From Kryptolebias marmoratus (taxonomy: Eukaryota; Chordata; Actinopteri; Cyprinodontiformes; Rivulidae): a stretch of DNA of 64,000 bases. The notes under the pieces were generated by a model. It ran no database searches. It had not been told where the DNA came from and saw only the letters and a list, made by a program, of their open reading frames with translations. How positions within the stretch are numbered: position 1 is the first letter of the stretch; each line of letters begins with the position of its first letter. Location of the stretch: assembly GCF_001649575.2 (NCBI RefSeq), contig NC_051431.1:25267575-25331574 (forward strand), written 5' to 3'. Below are positions 35,921 through 48,859 of this stretch, in pieces. A program made the position numbers and the translations under genes.

Positions 35921-38760
35921 ATATTGCAGCAAAGGTGAATCCTTCTTTAAGCTGCCTCTTCATAAATCAAATATGAAGCTGACCACGTCTTGCGGCAATG
36001 TGAGCTTTCATAAGTGAAGCGGCCGGTTCATTTATGGAAGAAGAAGCGTGAAATGTAACTTAGCAGTGTTTACATAGAAAACTAAATAAAATGTCTTTTG
36101 GTCATCTCCCATTCTAAATCCCACTATCCAGCTGATTGAACAAACTATCTGTCATCACCACACCACGGCCTTGATCCATGATGCCAGCTTACCTTTTCAT
36201 ATATCTACCATTACGGTGCTGTCATTACCTTGCTTTGCGACTCAGAGGCGTAATGACAATAGGTTGACTTCAACCCTCACATGACACTTCCATCCTATCA
36301 TAGTAGCCCCAGGTTACAACATAAGTAATCTCAGGGTACAAAAAACATTCATATACATTATAAAATGCAAAATATCTATCTATGGAAGCCAACAAATTGT
36401 GTCAAATCTTCAATTCATCCCAATTTTTCATTCTGAGCAGCACATTGCTGACCAATAAAGACAGCAGCAAACTGAGGAAATATGATCACACCAAGATGGT
36501 GCAATGGCATCTCCAGCCCAGCCCAGCTTGAAATGTTTTGTGAAACAGACTGTAAAATCCTTTTGAATGTTTTTGGGTTGTTTGCCATAAAAGCTACAAG
36601 TCACCTAATGATAGTAATATCAATGCAGTCTTACCAAGTGCTGGTAAAAACATGAATGTCGCCTTTAAAGACAATAGTCACATAAGCTGTTCGATATCTT
36701 GTGATTTCATGAATTTTCAGAAATCATTTTCTGTCTTACCTGCTCCTACTCTGACTGATCCCCAGCTGTACATTTTCCTCTTCCTTTTCTACATTTACTT
36801 TCTCTGCTGCTAAATAATCAAAAACACAGCTAATTAATTTATAAACCATTAAAAGTTAATAACCATCCTGCAACTGTCTGAAGCTCAATACATTTGTACT
36901 AACAGCAATTCACATCTGAATACTTTAAGGTTTGGCTTTAAAGAGCTTCACAGCATGCACCCATTATATAAGAGAAAAAAAGTTTAGATCACAATTTTTT
37001 TTTTTTTTTTCTTTTCAGAAGCAGAATTTAATAAAACATAAAAATAACTTATTCACACACATAGAAGTCATTTTTTATCACCACAGCTCCATTGAGGAGT
37101 TAGTATTCCTGTGATGATAAACCAGCCTCACATGTTTTTTTTAATGTCTGCTCTGCTTCCACTCACTCTCGTCTTCCTCTCAAATTCACAAAAAGAGAAA
37201 CTCTTGGGCTCACTGTGTGAGTTCTGTTCAGTGTATTGCAAACATGCACACAACTCAATAGAGACCAAATGGCTTTGTACTAAACCAACACTGCTCTAAA
37301 GACAGCTGAGCTGTGGTGCCGAGCTCTGCGTCGTTGTGCCTATAGATCTGAATTCCATTTTCAAAGAACTTTCTACAAGATTTTTTGATTTTATGTCTCT
37401 ACAGTATGAGCCCTTCTTCTGTTTGTGCGGTTTTATTTTGTCTTTTTTGAGCACACGTCTCACCTGTTACAAGCAGCAACAGCAGGATCCTACAGAGACT
37501 TTTAGATAGTAGTATATTATTCAGAAGGGACTCAAATGCAGCTCAGCAGTGGCTCTATGTGATGACAAGAGCCACAGTTTCACAGATTATGGCAGATCTT
37601 AAAATAAATCCCATTTTATGATGACTGAACCATGCACAACACATTTCTTTAAAGGGAAACCACTAAAAATAGAGAAACTACAGACTTTGCTTGTTCTACA
37701 AGTTTCATTTGATTTACTTTTTTGTGTAAGTCGGCAGAAAAATATTTTAGTTCTTGTCTGTGAAATTAGAGCTTTGAGGTAGAATGACATTTATTAGCTC
37801 TTTTATAAAACATTTTTGGTCTACAGCTGTCCCAGTCTTTGCTCACGTCTATCATAACTCAAGTGGAAAATATTTTGTGTCTGTGTGAATTTGACCTGCT
37901 GTATTCAACTTGTCATTGTGTTGGACCTGTCCCTGTACCCACCACTAACTTCTGGGATGATACCTCTCACTGTCTGGCAGTGCTGCTCACACAGGAACAT
38001 GTAGTCTTCACTGCCAAGCAGCAAAAATAATTCAGCATCTGGATTCTCTCATTCCGTCATTTGAATACTCTCCTTAGGAACATAACTTAGATGCCTGAGT
38101 GCCAACTTTTATTGTACCATTTTTTATAGCATGCTCAATAAGAAGTATCCTAAAAGTTCAATTCTGAGTCTAAGGAAAATGATATAGGGTTTGATGCATT
38201 AATTAACTAATCAATGAATTTATTTAGTAATTCATGAATTAATTGCACTTGTAGGTTAAAAACTACAATAGAGCATTAAAATTCATACCCAGTTGTTTTC
38301 TCTCTAATGCAGACCTTCATGCACTTGTCCAAGACATCTCTTCCGTGAGCCAGGCAAACAAAGACCCTAATGACTCTCCACTGAGAGGGCAGTAACCTTA
38401 TCTGCATGTGAATCTAGCTTGCATAAGGAGCATCTCATGCAGTTAAAAGCTTGCGGCTTCACAACTCTCCAGTTTTAAATTGAGAAAGCCTCACGGATGG
38501 GAGTTGCTCTTGCAACTTAACTTCTGCACAATTCTGTGTATTTCTTTTTAATTTACTATCTTTGAAAAAAGTTGCCTCTCACATAATAAAGAGACACTGC
38601 ACTTTTGTCATAGAACTGCACAATAATAAACTAAAAGAGATCTTCAAAATATACCACTTAGACACAAAATAGATTTTAAAATTGGTTGTACAAAAGCAAA
38701 AATATACTGCAGATTGTCTGGAGTTAAAGTTTTTTAAAAACTAATTGTAGTTTCATTATA

Positions 38761-38815
38761 AGCAGCTGTGTCATACTTTAAGCATCGGTGCTTAAAGTAT
38801 GACAAAAGGACTGCT
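38761..38815. repeat. Perfect 15-bp hairpin with outer stem
   Basis: Inner stem GTCATACTTTAAGCA (38770-38784), loop TCGG, TGCTTAAAGTATGAC (38789-38803). An outer stem AGCAG / CTGCT, extendable to about ten pairs (TTATAAGCAG with CTGCTTGTAA, one mismatch), closes an internal loop. Total foldback is about 60-65 bases. Confidence 0.9.
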
Positions 38816-39609
38816 TGTAATAAAAGTTCTGCATTGTTTTGTGTTTTTATCCAGTAATTAAAACGTTGAAGCCATACTTATAAATTTCTCGATTATTAAG
38901 ACAAAGATGCGTCTCTTCTCTTGCCCCCACCAGCTGTTTTACCACCTTTTTAGTTGCACTTCTGCAGTGTTTTTCATTATTGAAGATAAATGCCACAGCC
39001 AAATTTTTATCAATGATAAGAGGTTCTTTGTTTGAGACTTATCCAAATCTAAGCTTAAAAAGAACAAATAAATGGTTTTTGCTTTGTGGCAAGACTGATT
39101 CTTTCCTTTTCTGAACAACTCATAATTCAACTTCACATTCTCTTGTTCCACATTGCTTTACTCTCACTGTCTTAGAAAAAAAAAGTGCCCCTTGATGTAG
39201 CAGAACATCTGCTGCTGTACTTACCCTTTGTTAGTGTTGTTTTGGGATTTTTTTCTTTTTCTTCAAATATTACTCTTTGATTCATTTTTTACTGGTTTGA
39301 CTTCCACACAGTGAGCCCTTTCCTCATTGTATTTAAGGCACTTTGCACCACATTCTGTATACATCCATCATCATTTAGCTTTTTTCACAGTGGAAGTCAG
39401 TCTAATGTTCAACAACACTCATTTATAGTCCTTGTAATACCTCTATTTTACTTGTGTATTTGCCTTGCATCTCTGTAGTCTATTGAGTTACATGGCTGTA
39501 AGATAATAACATTACAATATCACCTTTTTACAACATGCCAGAGGTCTTGAGATTATTTTCAGAAATCTAAAAATGTTAAAGAGGTCTGCTAATAGTACTT
39601 TTTTGCTAT

Positions 39610-39828
39610 AACTGGACTTTGCATGTTCTTCTAGTGCATGTGTGGGTTTACTCCTGGTACTTCGGTTTCGTCCCACTGACTAAAAACATTTATGTTATGT
39701 TAATTGACAACTCTAAATTGTTACTAGGTGTAACAGCATGAATAGTTGTCTAGCCAATGACCACTGGAGATAGGTACCAGCTACCCTCAAAGGAAAAAGC
39801 GAGTAAAGAAAATGGATGGATGGACTTT
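39610..39828 (+). mobile_element. SINE family 1, decayed, with ATGG tail
   Basis: Shows 'ctttgcatgttcttctagtg', 'tactcctggtacttcggttt', 'cactggagataggtaccagc' and ends 'gaaaatggatggatgg'. Confidence 0.75.
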
Positions 39829-40190
39829 ACTAGTTGTTTAATTTCTTTTTGTTGTCATTGTATCCTTGTTTTTGGCTTATAAGCAATGTTTGTATCAACC
39901 AGCAATAGTTGGGGTTGCAAATCTCTGATGTTGTTATTTTGTGTGTCAGAACCTGAAAAATCTGGAACCACTGCATTAGAATATCATATTGAGACCATAA
40001 GGCCATAGCCTCTTCCACAGGGAAGAATTGTAACAAGATGCTGGTGAATACATTATAGCAACATCACATGTAATAACAAAATGCCATACCAACAAAAACA
40101 ACAAGACTGTTACAGCACAGCAACATAGTATATAAAGCCCTTAGACCATGCTGCATACTGGGCATATCTTGAGTAGGATATATCATAACC

Positions 40191-40276
40191 AGTGCCACTG
40201 GTCTGATCTGATCATTATACAGATATGTTAAGTAGTGTTAAAAAAAGAAGAAATTCAACATTTTAAGCTGTGATTT
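40191..40276 (+). repeat. Direct repeat, copy 1 (about 85 bp)
   Basis: Nearly identical to 40506-40587: both carry 'agtgccactggtctgatc', 'attatacagat', 'aagtagtgttaaaaaaa' and 'gaagaaattcaacattt'. Copy 1 has a TGATC duplication and a few extra bases. The copies are 230 bases apart. Confidence 0.85.
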
Positions 40277-40505
40277 TCATCACATTTTTTTCTGAACATG
40301 CGCCACTTTTTGAGTAAATACAGTAATTGCATTAAAAGGAAGTAATTACTGAATTTTTCAAGTAGCAGTAATGTCAGTTCAATTTTATTATTTTAAAGAA
40401 ATAAAGTATAGCTATGTAGCAATGTCAGCTTTGCCCAAGTCTTGGAAAGGAATGAAAAAAAGGAACATCATCACTAGAACCAATCTAGATGATTGTTTTT
40501 GAATA

Positions 40506-40587
40506 CAGTGCCACTGGTCTGATCATTATACAGATGTAAGTAGTGTTAAAAAAAAGAAGAAATTCAACATTTAAGCTGAGATTTTTA
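40506..40587 (+). repeat. Direct repeat, copy 2
   Basis: See 40191-40276. The sequence between the copies is single-copy in the window, so this looks like a small local duplication, not two insertions of a family member, though the latter is not excluded. Confidence 0.85.
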
Positions 40588-42244
40588 TAAATGCAATGCT
40601 CATCTAATCTGCATAATTTGGTCTCTTAATTTTTAATTTATAATTTCTGTTCCATTGGCTATAATGAGGAAATAGTAGTGTGGTAGCCAAGAAAACACAA
40701 GACCCAGCGAGAGACACAGTAAATTGTGTCATCCGCATATCTTCAGAAAGACAATTTTCCTACTAGTATTACACAACAGTGCTCAAACAAAACGTAACAA
40801 GACTGAAATGTTTGTATTTTTTAAATAATATTTTTACAGACTGCACCTTGTTCTTATTTCCATGTCCGTTCACTGCTTTCTAATCCATGTTCTATAATCA
40901 TTCACTGTAAAACACTGTCTAAACCTTTTGTTATACTGAATGTCTAAATGCAACCTACATCCTCAGCTCATTAGACTCCATTTATTCCTTCCACGTTTTC
41001 TGGCTTCTTGCCATGCATCCTTAACCAGGCGTTGCCTCTTCCTCCCATACTCCTTGTGATGTGGAGCCAGCTACAAGGTGTTAAAGCCGAGCCACTGACA
41101 GATCATTTCACTCCCAGCTCTTTTCCAAGTAACTTATGACTGAATCACTTGATTTGCCCTTGATTTACCTGTTTAATGATGCAGCTTCCCTCCTTTCAGC
41201 ATTATACAGCAATAATATTATTAAATAACAACTTTAAGGCTATAAACCAGAATTTAAATTTTAAAGCTTAAAGTTTTTTTCTGTTTTTGTGATCACAGTG
41301 TGAAAATAGTTCATGTGTATTTTTTGTTTGAAATCTTGCACAGAACTAAACAATTTATAAATGTAAATGATTTTTCAAGGTACTTTCACAGTACTGGCCA
41401 CTGGAGCAGGCTAATGGCACCAAATAAATCCCCTTGCTAACAACTTGTTACTATTTTTGTGAAACTAAATCAAGAATATCTTAGGCCAAGATAGCCAGAA
41501 AATCCTGACTTCAGCCCAGTCCACACTGCAATGGCATATTGTGAATTTACAAAGGGTTTTTTTATTATTATTTGAGCTTTTCACTCACATAAAAACTGTG
41601 TTTTAGGAGCCCCTAAATGGTATTTTTCAAAAACCAGGTTCCAGAGTGGGAAAATATTTAAATGTCACTATTGTGTTATCATGTGGACTGCCTAAACACA
41701 GCCTTATGAAAACAATGACATTATTTGCCACCTCTCATCTCTCTTACTACCCCAAATGTGACAGAAGTAACAACAGAAATGACAGATTACATATTTGTGT
41801 TTGTGATGCAGACCCCAGTTTCTCAACTTTAGAAAAAACCTTTGTATAGTGTAATATTTCAATGAGCAGACAAAGCTGATGAACAATAAAATAGCCTTAA
41901 CTAGAGCAGAGCAAAAAACCTTATTATTACACGAAAAAATCTAAGGCCAAAAACGTTTTTATCACTTTATTTTATTGTCAAGAATACTGACAAAATTACA
42001 ATATACATCAATTATACATTTAACTAATGTGGTAAATAGGAAGAGTTTTAAAACACTGGCACTTGTGTACAGTTTATCCAGCCCTCCCTCTGGATACTCT
42101 CCTTGAAATTGTCCATTATGACCCCAAATTTAAACTGACATGACTCCCAGTCAATAATAGTTTATTGTGACACAAAGTGGAAATTTAAACTTTTTATCGG
42201 TCCTCAAGGATGATTCAGTTTTTGCACTTATATTCACCATCTTT

Positions 42245-42943
42245 GGCTCAGTCCCAATACTCACACTTCCACCCTTGTTCCACCCATGAGTTCATGCTGA
42301 AGGGTTTGACTGTGCAGTGTGTCCCAATTTTCCAGAGTGGTCGTTCGCCCCGCCCCCTTTGTGTACTAGATCTGCCCTCTGGTTAAGCCCTCATGCAGGC
42401 AAACTTTGGTGAAGTATTTACCCACAATTCACTGCTGCATGTGACGTTTTGAATTTTTTTTTAATCTTTATTGATAATAAAAGGGTTTAGAATTGAAAGG
42501 CGGAGGAGGCAGTGGTGACAGAGCAAGCTGCGTCTGTCACGAAAAAAGCAGTGTTCAAATGTAAAGTATTGAAATAATTATTGTTTCACTCTACTGTACA
42601 TGTGGGAATACTATCAAACTTTGCTCTGTATTCAACAAGTCATAACAAAACACATTTGAACAGCCAAATATCTCCTGCAATGACTTTAGGAAGCAAAAAT
42701 ACCTATAATTTACTTTTAAAATCGTACTGGCACCTTCTTAAAATGCCAAAAGCGACTGGTCCCGCCATGTTGGATGTCACAGTTATGATGCAGAGGCACA
42801 AGTCGATGACATAACCTGTACTGTTCCAATTCTCGAATGTCTGCATGCTTGTAACCTGCGCACACAAACCCCTCTGTGCACTTCGACTGAGTACACAATT
42901 CATATAAGGGTGTAGGGTGCAGTGTGAGTATTGGGACCGGGCC
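42245..42943. mobile_element. MITE with 'GTCCCAATACTCACACT' inverted repeats (about 700 bp)
   Basis: The left end has GTCCCAATACTCACACT (42251-42267); the right end is its exact reverse complement (42921-42937). A further outer stretch GGCTCA / GGCCCG is partly inverted too. The interior is non-coding, with a CpG-containing middle. hAT-type is likely, but no clear 8-bp target duplication was seen. The minus-strand ORF crossing its right half is fortuitous. Confidence 0.75.
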
Positions 42944-44949
42944 CTAGTCTTTTTCTTCTTGGGTTTACAGTTTGAACTGTCTGCTCTACATGTTTCCTGT
43001 TTCTGGTGTATTTTCAGTGATATTACTCCGCATACAGGCCTGGCATAGTTACTACAGCAGTTGGGTTGTTTATTGTGTTTTTGTGTGGATGGAGACATTT
43101 CTAGAAACTGTGCTGTATTTAAAGGGAAAAGCTCATTTGGAAAGACATCATTCTTGTGTGAATGGTATCTTAACCCGTTTCTGAGTTTTGTGAAAAAAGC
43201 CCCTTGGTGTTTTTGTTTGTTTTTTCCTTTTTATCACAACTCCTTTATTACTGTATAATAAGGTAGTATGTCAAATATGTATTTCCTGTGACCAAACAAG
43301 AAAAGAACATTATTTTCTTTTCATTAAAATTGTCAAGGTAAAAGGTCCCACAACTTCCAGAAGCATGGGCAACAGCTATCAACACAACTAAAACATTACC
43401 CCCAATTCTACAGGGTGTAGCTCAGCATTAGTCTTACATTAGTCTAAAATACATAAGACTCTCTACTACTGTTTACATTACCAGTGTAAACTGCATCTGA
43501 TTTGTTGTCATGCAAATCTAAAACACTGCCTGCCTATTGCTTTAAAAGGTATAGAATAAATATATTTAAAATGGGATTTTGTGGAGTTCTTATTTGTAGT
43601 CAGTGTTTTACTTGCAGTAAATAACAATCAGAATGATCTCAGTTACGATTATCCAGGGAAAAATCTCATAGGGGATTCAAGTTAATGGCTTGTCAGACTG
43701 AGGCCTATTCCAAGCTTTCTCTTTAGTCTTTGAATGAGTGACTACAGTGACTGACGTTACAATACCACCAGACTTTTCCGTACTTGAAGTATTTTGAGCC
43801 ATCGGTTCCCAAAGTAGAACACTGAAAATTATGACACTTGAAGGGTTTTTAAAAACGTGAGAAGTAAGTAAATGCAGTAGCTATACAGTGCACCTGTGAC
43901 ACCAAAGAAATAAATGGTAGAGAATTTTTTCTCATGTTTTATATATGAAAAAAAAACATAGTTATTGGCCTTGTTTAATGTTTTTGCTTTCATGTGTTTT
44001 TGTACTTGGTAAGCATGCACCACTCTTTGTGTCAATTTTCATCACAGCCACAGACAATCCCATAGTAACAGTGCTCCAGCAGCACACAGCAGTTACATAC
44101 TGTAGGAGGTAAATCAACTACAAAACAGATGCAGTGTTTGTATGTGTTTTGAGCGTGACAGAGTGATGTGTAAGCAAGGGAACACGGCAGATTTACCAGA
44201 CTAGTGAGCAACATAGAGTTGTTTTTCGCCTTCTTGGGTTGTCATTTTTGCTTCATGTCACTGCCTTTGGCTCCTCACCAGTAATGCTTACCGACTGGTA
44301 GATTGGAACTCAGTTGTGTGCACCAGAAGCACGGATTTGATAGAGTGGTTTAGAGTTTCCTGTTCAGTTATTTCGAAGTTATTATAAATTGTCTGGCAGA
44401 AAAAAAAAATCATTGGTGATAATATTGTAGTGCTACTGTATATTGGATCAAATGTTGTCCTGATAATTCTAATGTGGACTGCAAAATGAACACAAATTCA
44501 CCACACAAAAAGAAATAATTGGAAATCAGAAACACCACAGCCACACAAAATAATAGCCTGGTCAGACTGAGAAAACCAATTCACAGCTGACAGGACAGAC
44601 AGTGACAGCATAATGACTATTGTTGCTAGGTCAGGTACTGCACTGCTCTCCAAAAAACAACACAATGTCATAATTTCATTAGCTAGCCGCATTCTGCCAG
44701 GAGGATATTGAATTTCAATAAGAGAAATACTAATAACAATGAAAAATTGGAGTTTATGTTTTGTTTTAATGGGCTTCTAAACTGAGAAAATGGAGCAGAA
44801 AAAGGGCAATAACAAAAGCGCCATAAAGGCTTTAAAAGATCACATACTTTGGCAAATAATCACCTATCTCTGGCTGATGTTTCCACTCAAAAAAAAAAGA
44901 CTGTCTCCTCCATCATTAACACAATCCCTCCATCTATGTCTATTCCCAG

Positions 44950-45135
44950 GTTGGAATAAACGAGTGGACTACGAGCCAGGAACAGGCAGTAAGCAGCTGT
45001 TTACTCAGATGCATCTGGAGACCTGTGGTGAACCTCTGTCCTCAGTGAGGACCACTGTGGAGCTGCAGACCAGCCACATTGGGAAAGGCTGCGACCGGGA
45101 GACGTATTCTGAGAAATCTCTGCAGAAGCTTTGTG
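44950..45135 (+). CDS. clstn2: Calsyntenin internal exon B (cadherin-LNS linker)
   Basis: Second calsyntenin exon in the window, 186 bp, phase 1-1. It reads WNKRVDYEPGTGSKQLF, MHLETCGEPLSSVR, VELQTSHIGKGCDRE, TYSEKSLQKLC, the conserved segment between the second cadherin repeat and the LNS domain. Three cysteines (ETCGE, KGCDR, KLCG) are kept. The acceptor is TCTATTCCCAG; the donor is TGTG/GTTGGT. The split glycine codon joins exactly to exon C. It lies 38.1 kb after exon A and only 2.2 kb before exon C. Loss of this exon would keep the frame. No stop or frameshift is visible, so the gene looks functional here. Confidence 0.96.
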
Positions 45136-45206
45136 GTTGGTTTGAAACTTTTGGTTAATTTACAACATTGTGATTGTTGCTGTTTGACCGGAATTTTCAG
45201 GTTTTA

Positions 45207-45642
45207 TACATGGTGGATTGGACCCAGAATGCAGACTGACATGAAGAGCTCCTGAAGAAATAACTTACTTACTGATATAGCAAAAACAAAAGGCTGATGA
45301 GACAGCAAAACTAAACAATATGAGATAGCAGGGAGACACAAGGAGCTGACAATGAACCAGTGAATAAGGGCAGATAAGGAACAGATTATATGGACTGAGA
45401 CTGATGAGGAAGTGGACACAGGTGACTGATTACTAACTAGGAAGAGGTGCAGATGGGTGAGGCAGACTGACATGGAAAACTACTGAGGGAGAGTGAGTAA
45501 TGGCACAAGAAACAAGGAGGACACAAGGAGCAAAACTATATAAGATATAATGGAACACAGGGAACAAACAAAAACACAAGGATAAGAACAGAACTAAATG
45601 AAAATCATGCACAGAAGATCACAAAACACCCAAATCCTGACA
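45207..45642 (-). mobile_element. LTR-like element just after exon B
   Basis: Minus-strand reading starts TGTCAGGATTTGGGTG at 45642 and runs about 436 bp to a decayed end near 45207 ('tggattggacccagaatgca' on the plus strand is a common LTR/primer-side motif). It shares layout with the minus LTR at 14755-15178 ('aggctgat/cga' blocks, 'gcagatgg' region). It starts only about 70 bases after the exon B donor. Confidence 0.55.
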
Positions 45643-45779
45643 AGAATGGCTAAAATTCAGACTGCCTGAGTTTTAAAACTTTGCTGCATTTGGTTGTTGA
45701 GGTAATGGCAGATTTGTAGAGTGTTGCTGATCAAAGACTTCTGACTGAGGCAGCAGCCTAAAAGTTAGAGCATTAAATC

Positions 45780-46470
45780 AGAACTGAACTTCTGCTCAAA
45801 ACATCATCGCTGTCCACACTCTGAGTGCCAGGGTCAGACAGGCCCTGAGGTGCATTTCTGTGCTCTTTTTAAATGAACATCTAAAAGCTCCCAGTTCGTA
45901 TACATTCTTATCTCCACTTGTGTCCCTGGTAAATCCCTGCGCTAAATGAAAGCACCAGAATGGCAAGTTAAAGCTGTGTCACTAATGATGTGACAGAGTG
46001 AGGGCATTAGTCGCCCTAGATGCAGCGACTCTTTCTCCTCAGTGACTGATGAGCAGCCGAGTCGGTCAGTCAGTCCCCAGAGCAGCAACAAAGCACCCCA
46101 TACCCCCTCCCCACCCACACCGCACTGCCAGCAGGGGGGCTGGAGTCATCGACTTTGACTAACGGCCTTCACAGCCACATTCCAGCTCATCTGAATGCAT
46201 AACAGCCCCCCTCTTTGCCTCCCCCGGCTCCCAGTCCATGCATGGTTTACCACTAAAGAGACATTTTCAGGCACCTCATAATCGTTATCTGATAGCAAAT
46301 AGAATAAATTGTAATTGCTTTTTTAAAGCACAATCAATTTGAGATAATGTACAGAGACATTGGGCAAAGAGGCGGCTGCAGCTGGGTGCTGGAGAAGTCG
46401 ATCCGTTTTTATTTACTAAGGGAATTTAATTACTCGAGTCAAAGCATTGGTGGCGCCATGAATAAGCAGT
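45780..46470. promoter_or_regulatory. Candidate conserved non-coding element in intron B-C
   Basis: A repeat-free, higher-complexity and higher-GC block in an otherwise AT-rich intron. It includes GATA-like TTATCTGATAG, homeodomain-like GTAATTGC and TTTAATTACTCGAG, and several CpG-bearing motifs. No long frame or splice sites suggest an exon. This is judged by look only; no alignment was possible. Confidence 0.3.
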
Positions 46471-47329
46471 GGAGAGAAACAGACCTTTAGAGATGGAAGA
46501 AAAACATCAATTAATGTGCAAATGTTGTGGTTTTAGCAGAAATAAACGAACGTATGTTGCAGTTGTTCGCTTGCACAAGGGAATTATGGTGAATTCTGAC
46601 CGTTTCTGTGTTGTTCTGATTTGCTACCACCCACAAGCAGGAGTAAACAACTTAAAAATGTGGTTTAATTGGACAGAATGCATTTTTCACTGCCCCCCAA
46701 AAAATCAAAGATGGATTGGTAAGAGTGTGTCAGTCATGTCAAGATAAGCAATGTGGCAAAAATAAGGTATGTCAAGGTGACAGCATGGAAACAAAGACGG
46801 CTCATAACTCAGTATTCTGAGGTTATTGTGTAAGAGGAATGATGGAGTTGTTTGTAAAGGGAAAAGGAATGGAATGACTCAATGCAATGCAGTAATGACT
46901 GGTGTATTTTGTCACGATGTCTGGGGATCATATAACAAAAGTGTCAGCTGGAACCAGTTCATGTGCCTGGCTGATAGATTCAACATGCTTGTCCTCCTTG
47001 TGCTGCATTTTCTCTCTTTGTGTAACCATAGTGCTCAGGTGATGTCCTCTCTGTTTCCATAGAGGCACATTTTAGCTGAGAGCTACGTCCACAATTTATG
47101 GACAATGACTCACATCTTTCTTCTTTTTAAAGTTAGTTTTGTTTATGAATCAATACTTGCATCCTCGATCTCTCTCACCCCATTGATTACTTATTAAGCT
47201 CTGGCTTCTGCTGTACTCACAAGCAATCATAGCCAAGGTTAGGGCAATATACACTGCATATCTGCCACGATTATTATTGACACATCTTCTGTTGCTCTTT
47301 TTATTTGTTCCCACTGCAATGACCCCCAG

Positions 47330-47587
47330 GCGCCTCATCTGGCAGCACTGACCTTCTTCCGGCCCCCAGCACAGCCACCAATTGGACAGCCTCTCTGGTG
47401 TCTGACAGCGGGAGGGATAGCGACTTGATCTTCAGATTTGATGGTCGTCAGGCAGCTAAAATCCCAGACTGGGTGGTACCCCAGAATCTAACAGATCATT
47501 TCACAATTGCAACGTGGATGAAGCATGGGCCCAGCCCTGGGCTCAGAGCTGAGAAGGAGACATTACTCTGTAACTCGGACAAAACCG
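47330..47587 (+). CDS. clstn2: Calsyntenin internal exon C (start of LNS domain)
   Basis: 258-bp exon, phase 1-1, 85 codons plus split codons. It begins ASSGSTDLLPAPSTATNWTA, goes on through SDLIFRFDGRQAAKIPDW, VVPQNLTDHFTIATWMKHG, PSPGLRAEKETLLCNSDKT, and is the N-terminal part of the laminin-G/LNS beta-sandwich. Two N-glycosylation sequons are visible (NWT, NLT). The acceptor is GACCCCCAG, with a weak, interrupted pyrimidine tract; the donor GTGAGT is close to consensus. The phrases IPDWVVPQNLTD and GLRAEKETLLCNSDKT point to CLSTN2. This is the longest coding exon in the window and the best single piece for assigning the paralogue. Confidence 0.97.
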
Positions 47588-48381
47588 GTGAGTCATTTGT
47601 CATTTTTGAACTTTCCTGTTTGTGAATCCCATGGGAGGACCAAAATAAACAATGGATTGATCTTACCTGTCTAGGTTATTTGTCTGTGACACACATCTCT
47701 ACAGGTATCCAAAATCAGTGGCCATTCTTAATAAAAAAAAATTTATGAAATCTTGGCTATGTGCTGTTTCTAGTTAAAGGGATAATTCTGTTTTCTCTGC
47801 TTGAAGTAGAAATTGGCAAAGTACAAAAGAGCATTCAGTGTTTTACCTGCTGTAACTACCATGACATCTGGATTTTTACACATTATTTTGCATCAAACAT
47901 TTCCACTGAAAACTATCCATGTTGCAACACAATTTATGGCTCACTGTAGCACATTCTGAGTGTAACACCATGTTCAGAACAAGATATTTAGACTTAGTTC
48001 AGGTGCAAAAATAATTTAGCACAAAATCCATGACATAGCACTCTCATAAAATATGTTTGATGTTTTTTTGCTTCAGTTCACACAAAAATAGCTGTTCTCA
48101 TTGCTCTGTTTGAACATCAATTAGTTTGGTTTCCACATTACAGTTACTCTGTGCTTCTCCAAACAGCAAAACCTCAGATATCTGGTTGATTCAGGTTACA
48201 CACTGTCTGCTTGTAAATTCTGTCAACAAAAACATTGTTCGATTTACATCTGTCAGAAAGTGTTCCACTCGTTGGGAAAAAGGGAAAGAAACCAGTAGCT
48301 AGGAATGAACTTTGTGAAGAAAATGAAAAACACTGAAAACCTCTGTTCTTTTTACCAGCATCCACATGAAGCATCAAACTA

Positions 48382-48859
48382 AGGCAAAGTTCACATTGCA
48401 GGTCTTAATGCTCAATTCTGATTTTTTGCTGAGATTTTTTTTTTTTTTTTTTTTTTGGCGTGGTTGTTCACATTATAATTAAATGTGTCTGTTATCAAAC
48501 TCCAGTGTAAACACTCTACTGCCCTGAAGTGACCCACATGCACAGAAGATGTGACATCACATGCAGCATGGTTACGATACAACCCCTCGAGTTTAGCTTG
48601 ACCAGAATTGTCACTCCAAATACTAATTAAGTCTAAAACTTGACTTTGTTTCCACTGACTTGCTCCATCAACAGTGCCTGCCATGCTAATTTACCCAATG
48701 TTTACATTTGATGTAAACATTTTGACCTGGGTTTGATATGAACAAAAAAAAAAAAAATTTGAGAGGCTCAGACTGTCATAACAAAAGCAGATATGGGTCA
48801 CCTATCTGCAAAAAATTCAGATTAAGCCATTTTTGCTTGCAGTACGAACACCTAAGCCT
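48382..48859. mobile_element. MITE with imperfect inverted ends and T22 tract
   Basis: The left end 'aggcaaagttcacattgcag' with 'tctgattttttgctgag' pairs imperfectly with the right end read in reverse ('aggcttaggtgttcgtactg', 'tctgaattttttgcagata'). It contains a T22 run (48435-48456) and a perfect hairpin AATGTTTACAT, loop TTG, ATGTAAACATT (48697-48721). The 'gttcacattgcag' terminus is typical of a teleost non-autonomous hAT group (from memory). Confidence 0.6.

Larger units (their letters stand above)
45136..47329 (+). other. 2.2-kb calsyntenin intron B-C
   Basis: Donor GTTGGT, acceptor GACCCCCAG. It contains an LTR-like block (45207-45642), then a repeat-free, higher-GC block (45780-46470), then ordinary AT-rich sequence to exon C in which nothing is recognised (46480-47320). 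Confidence 0.92.
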
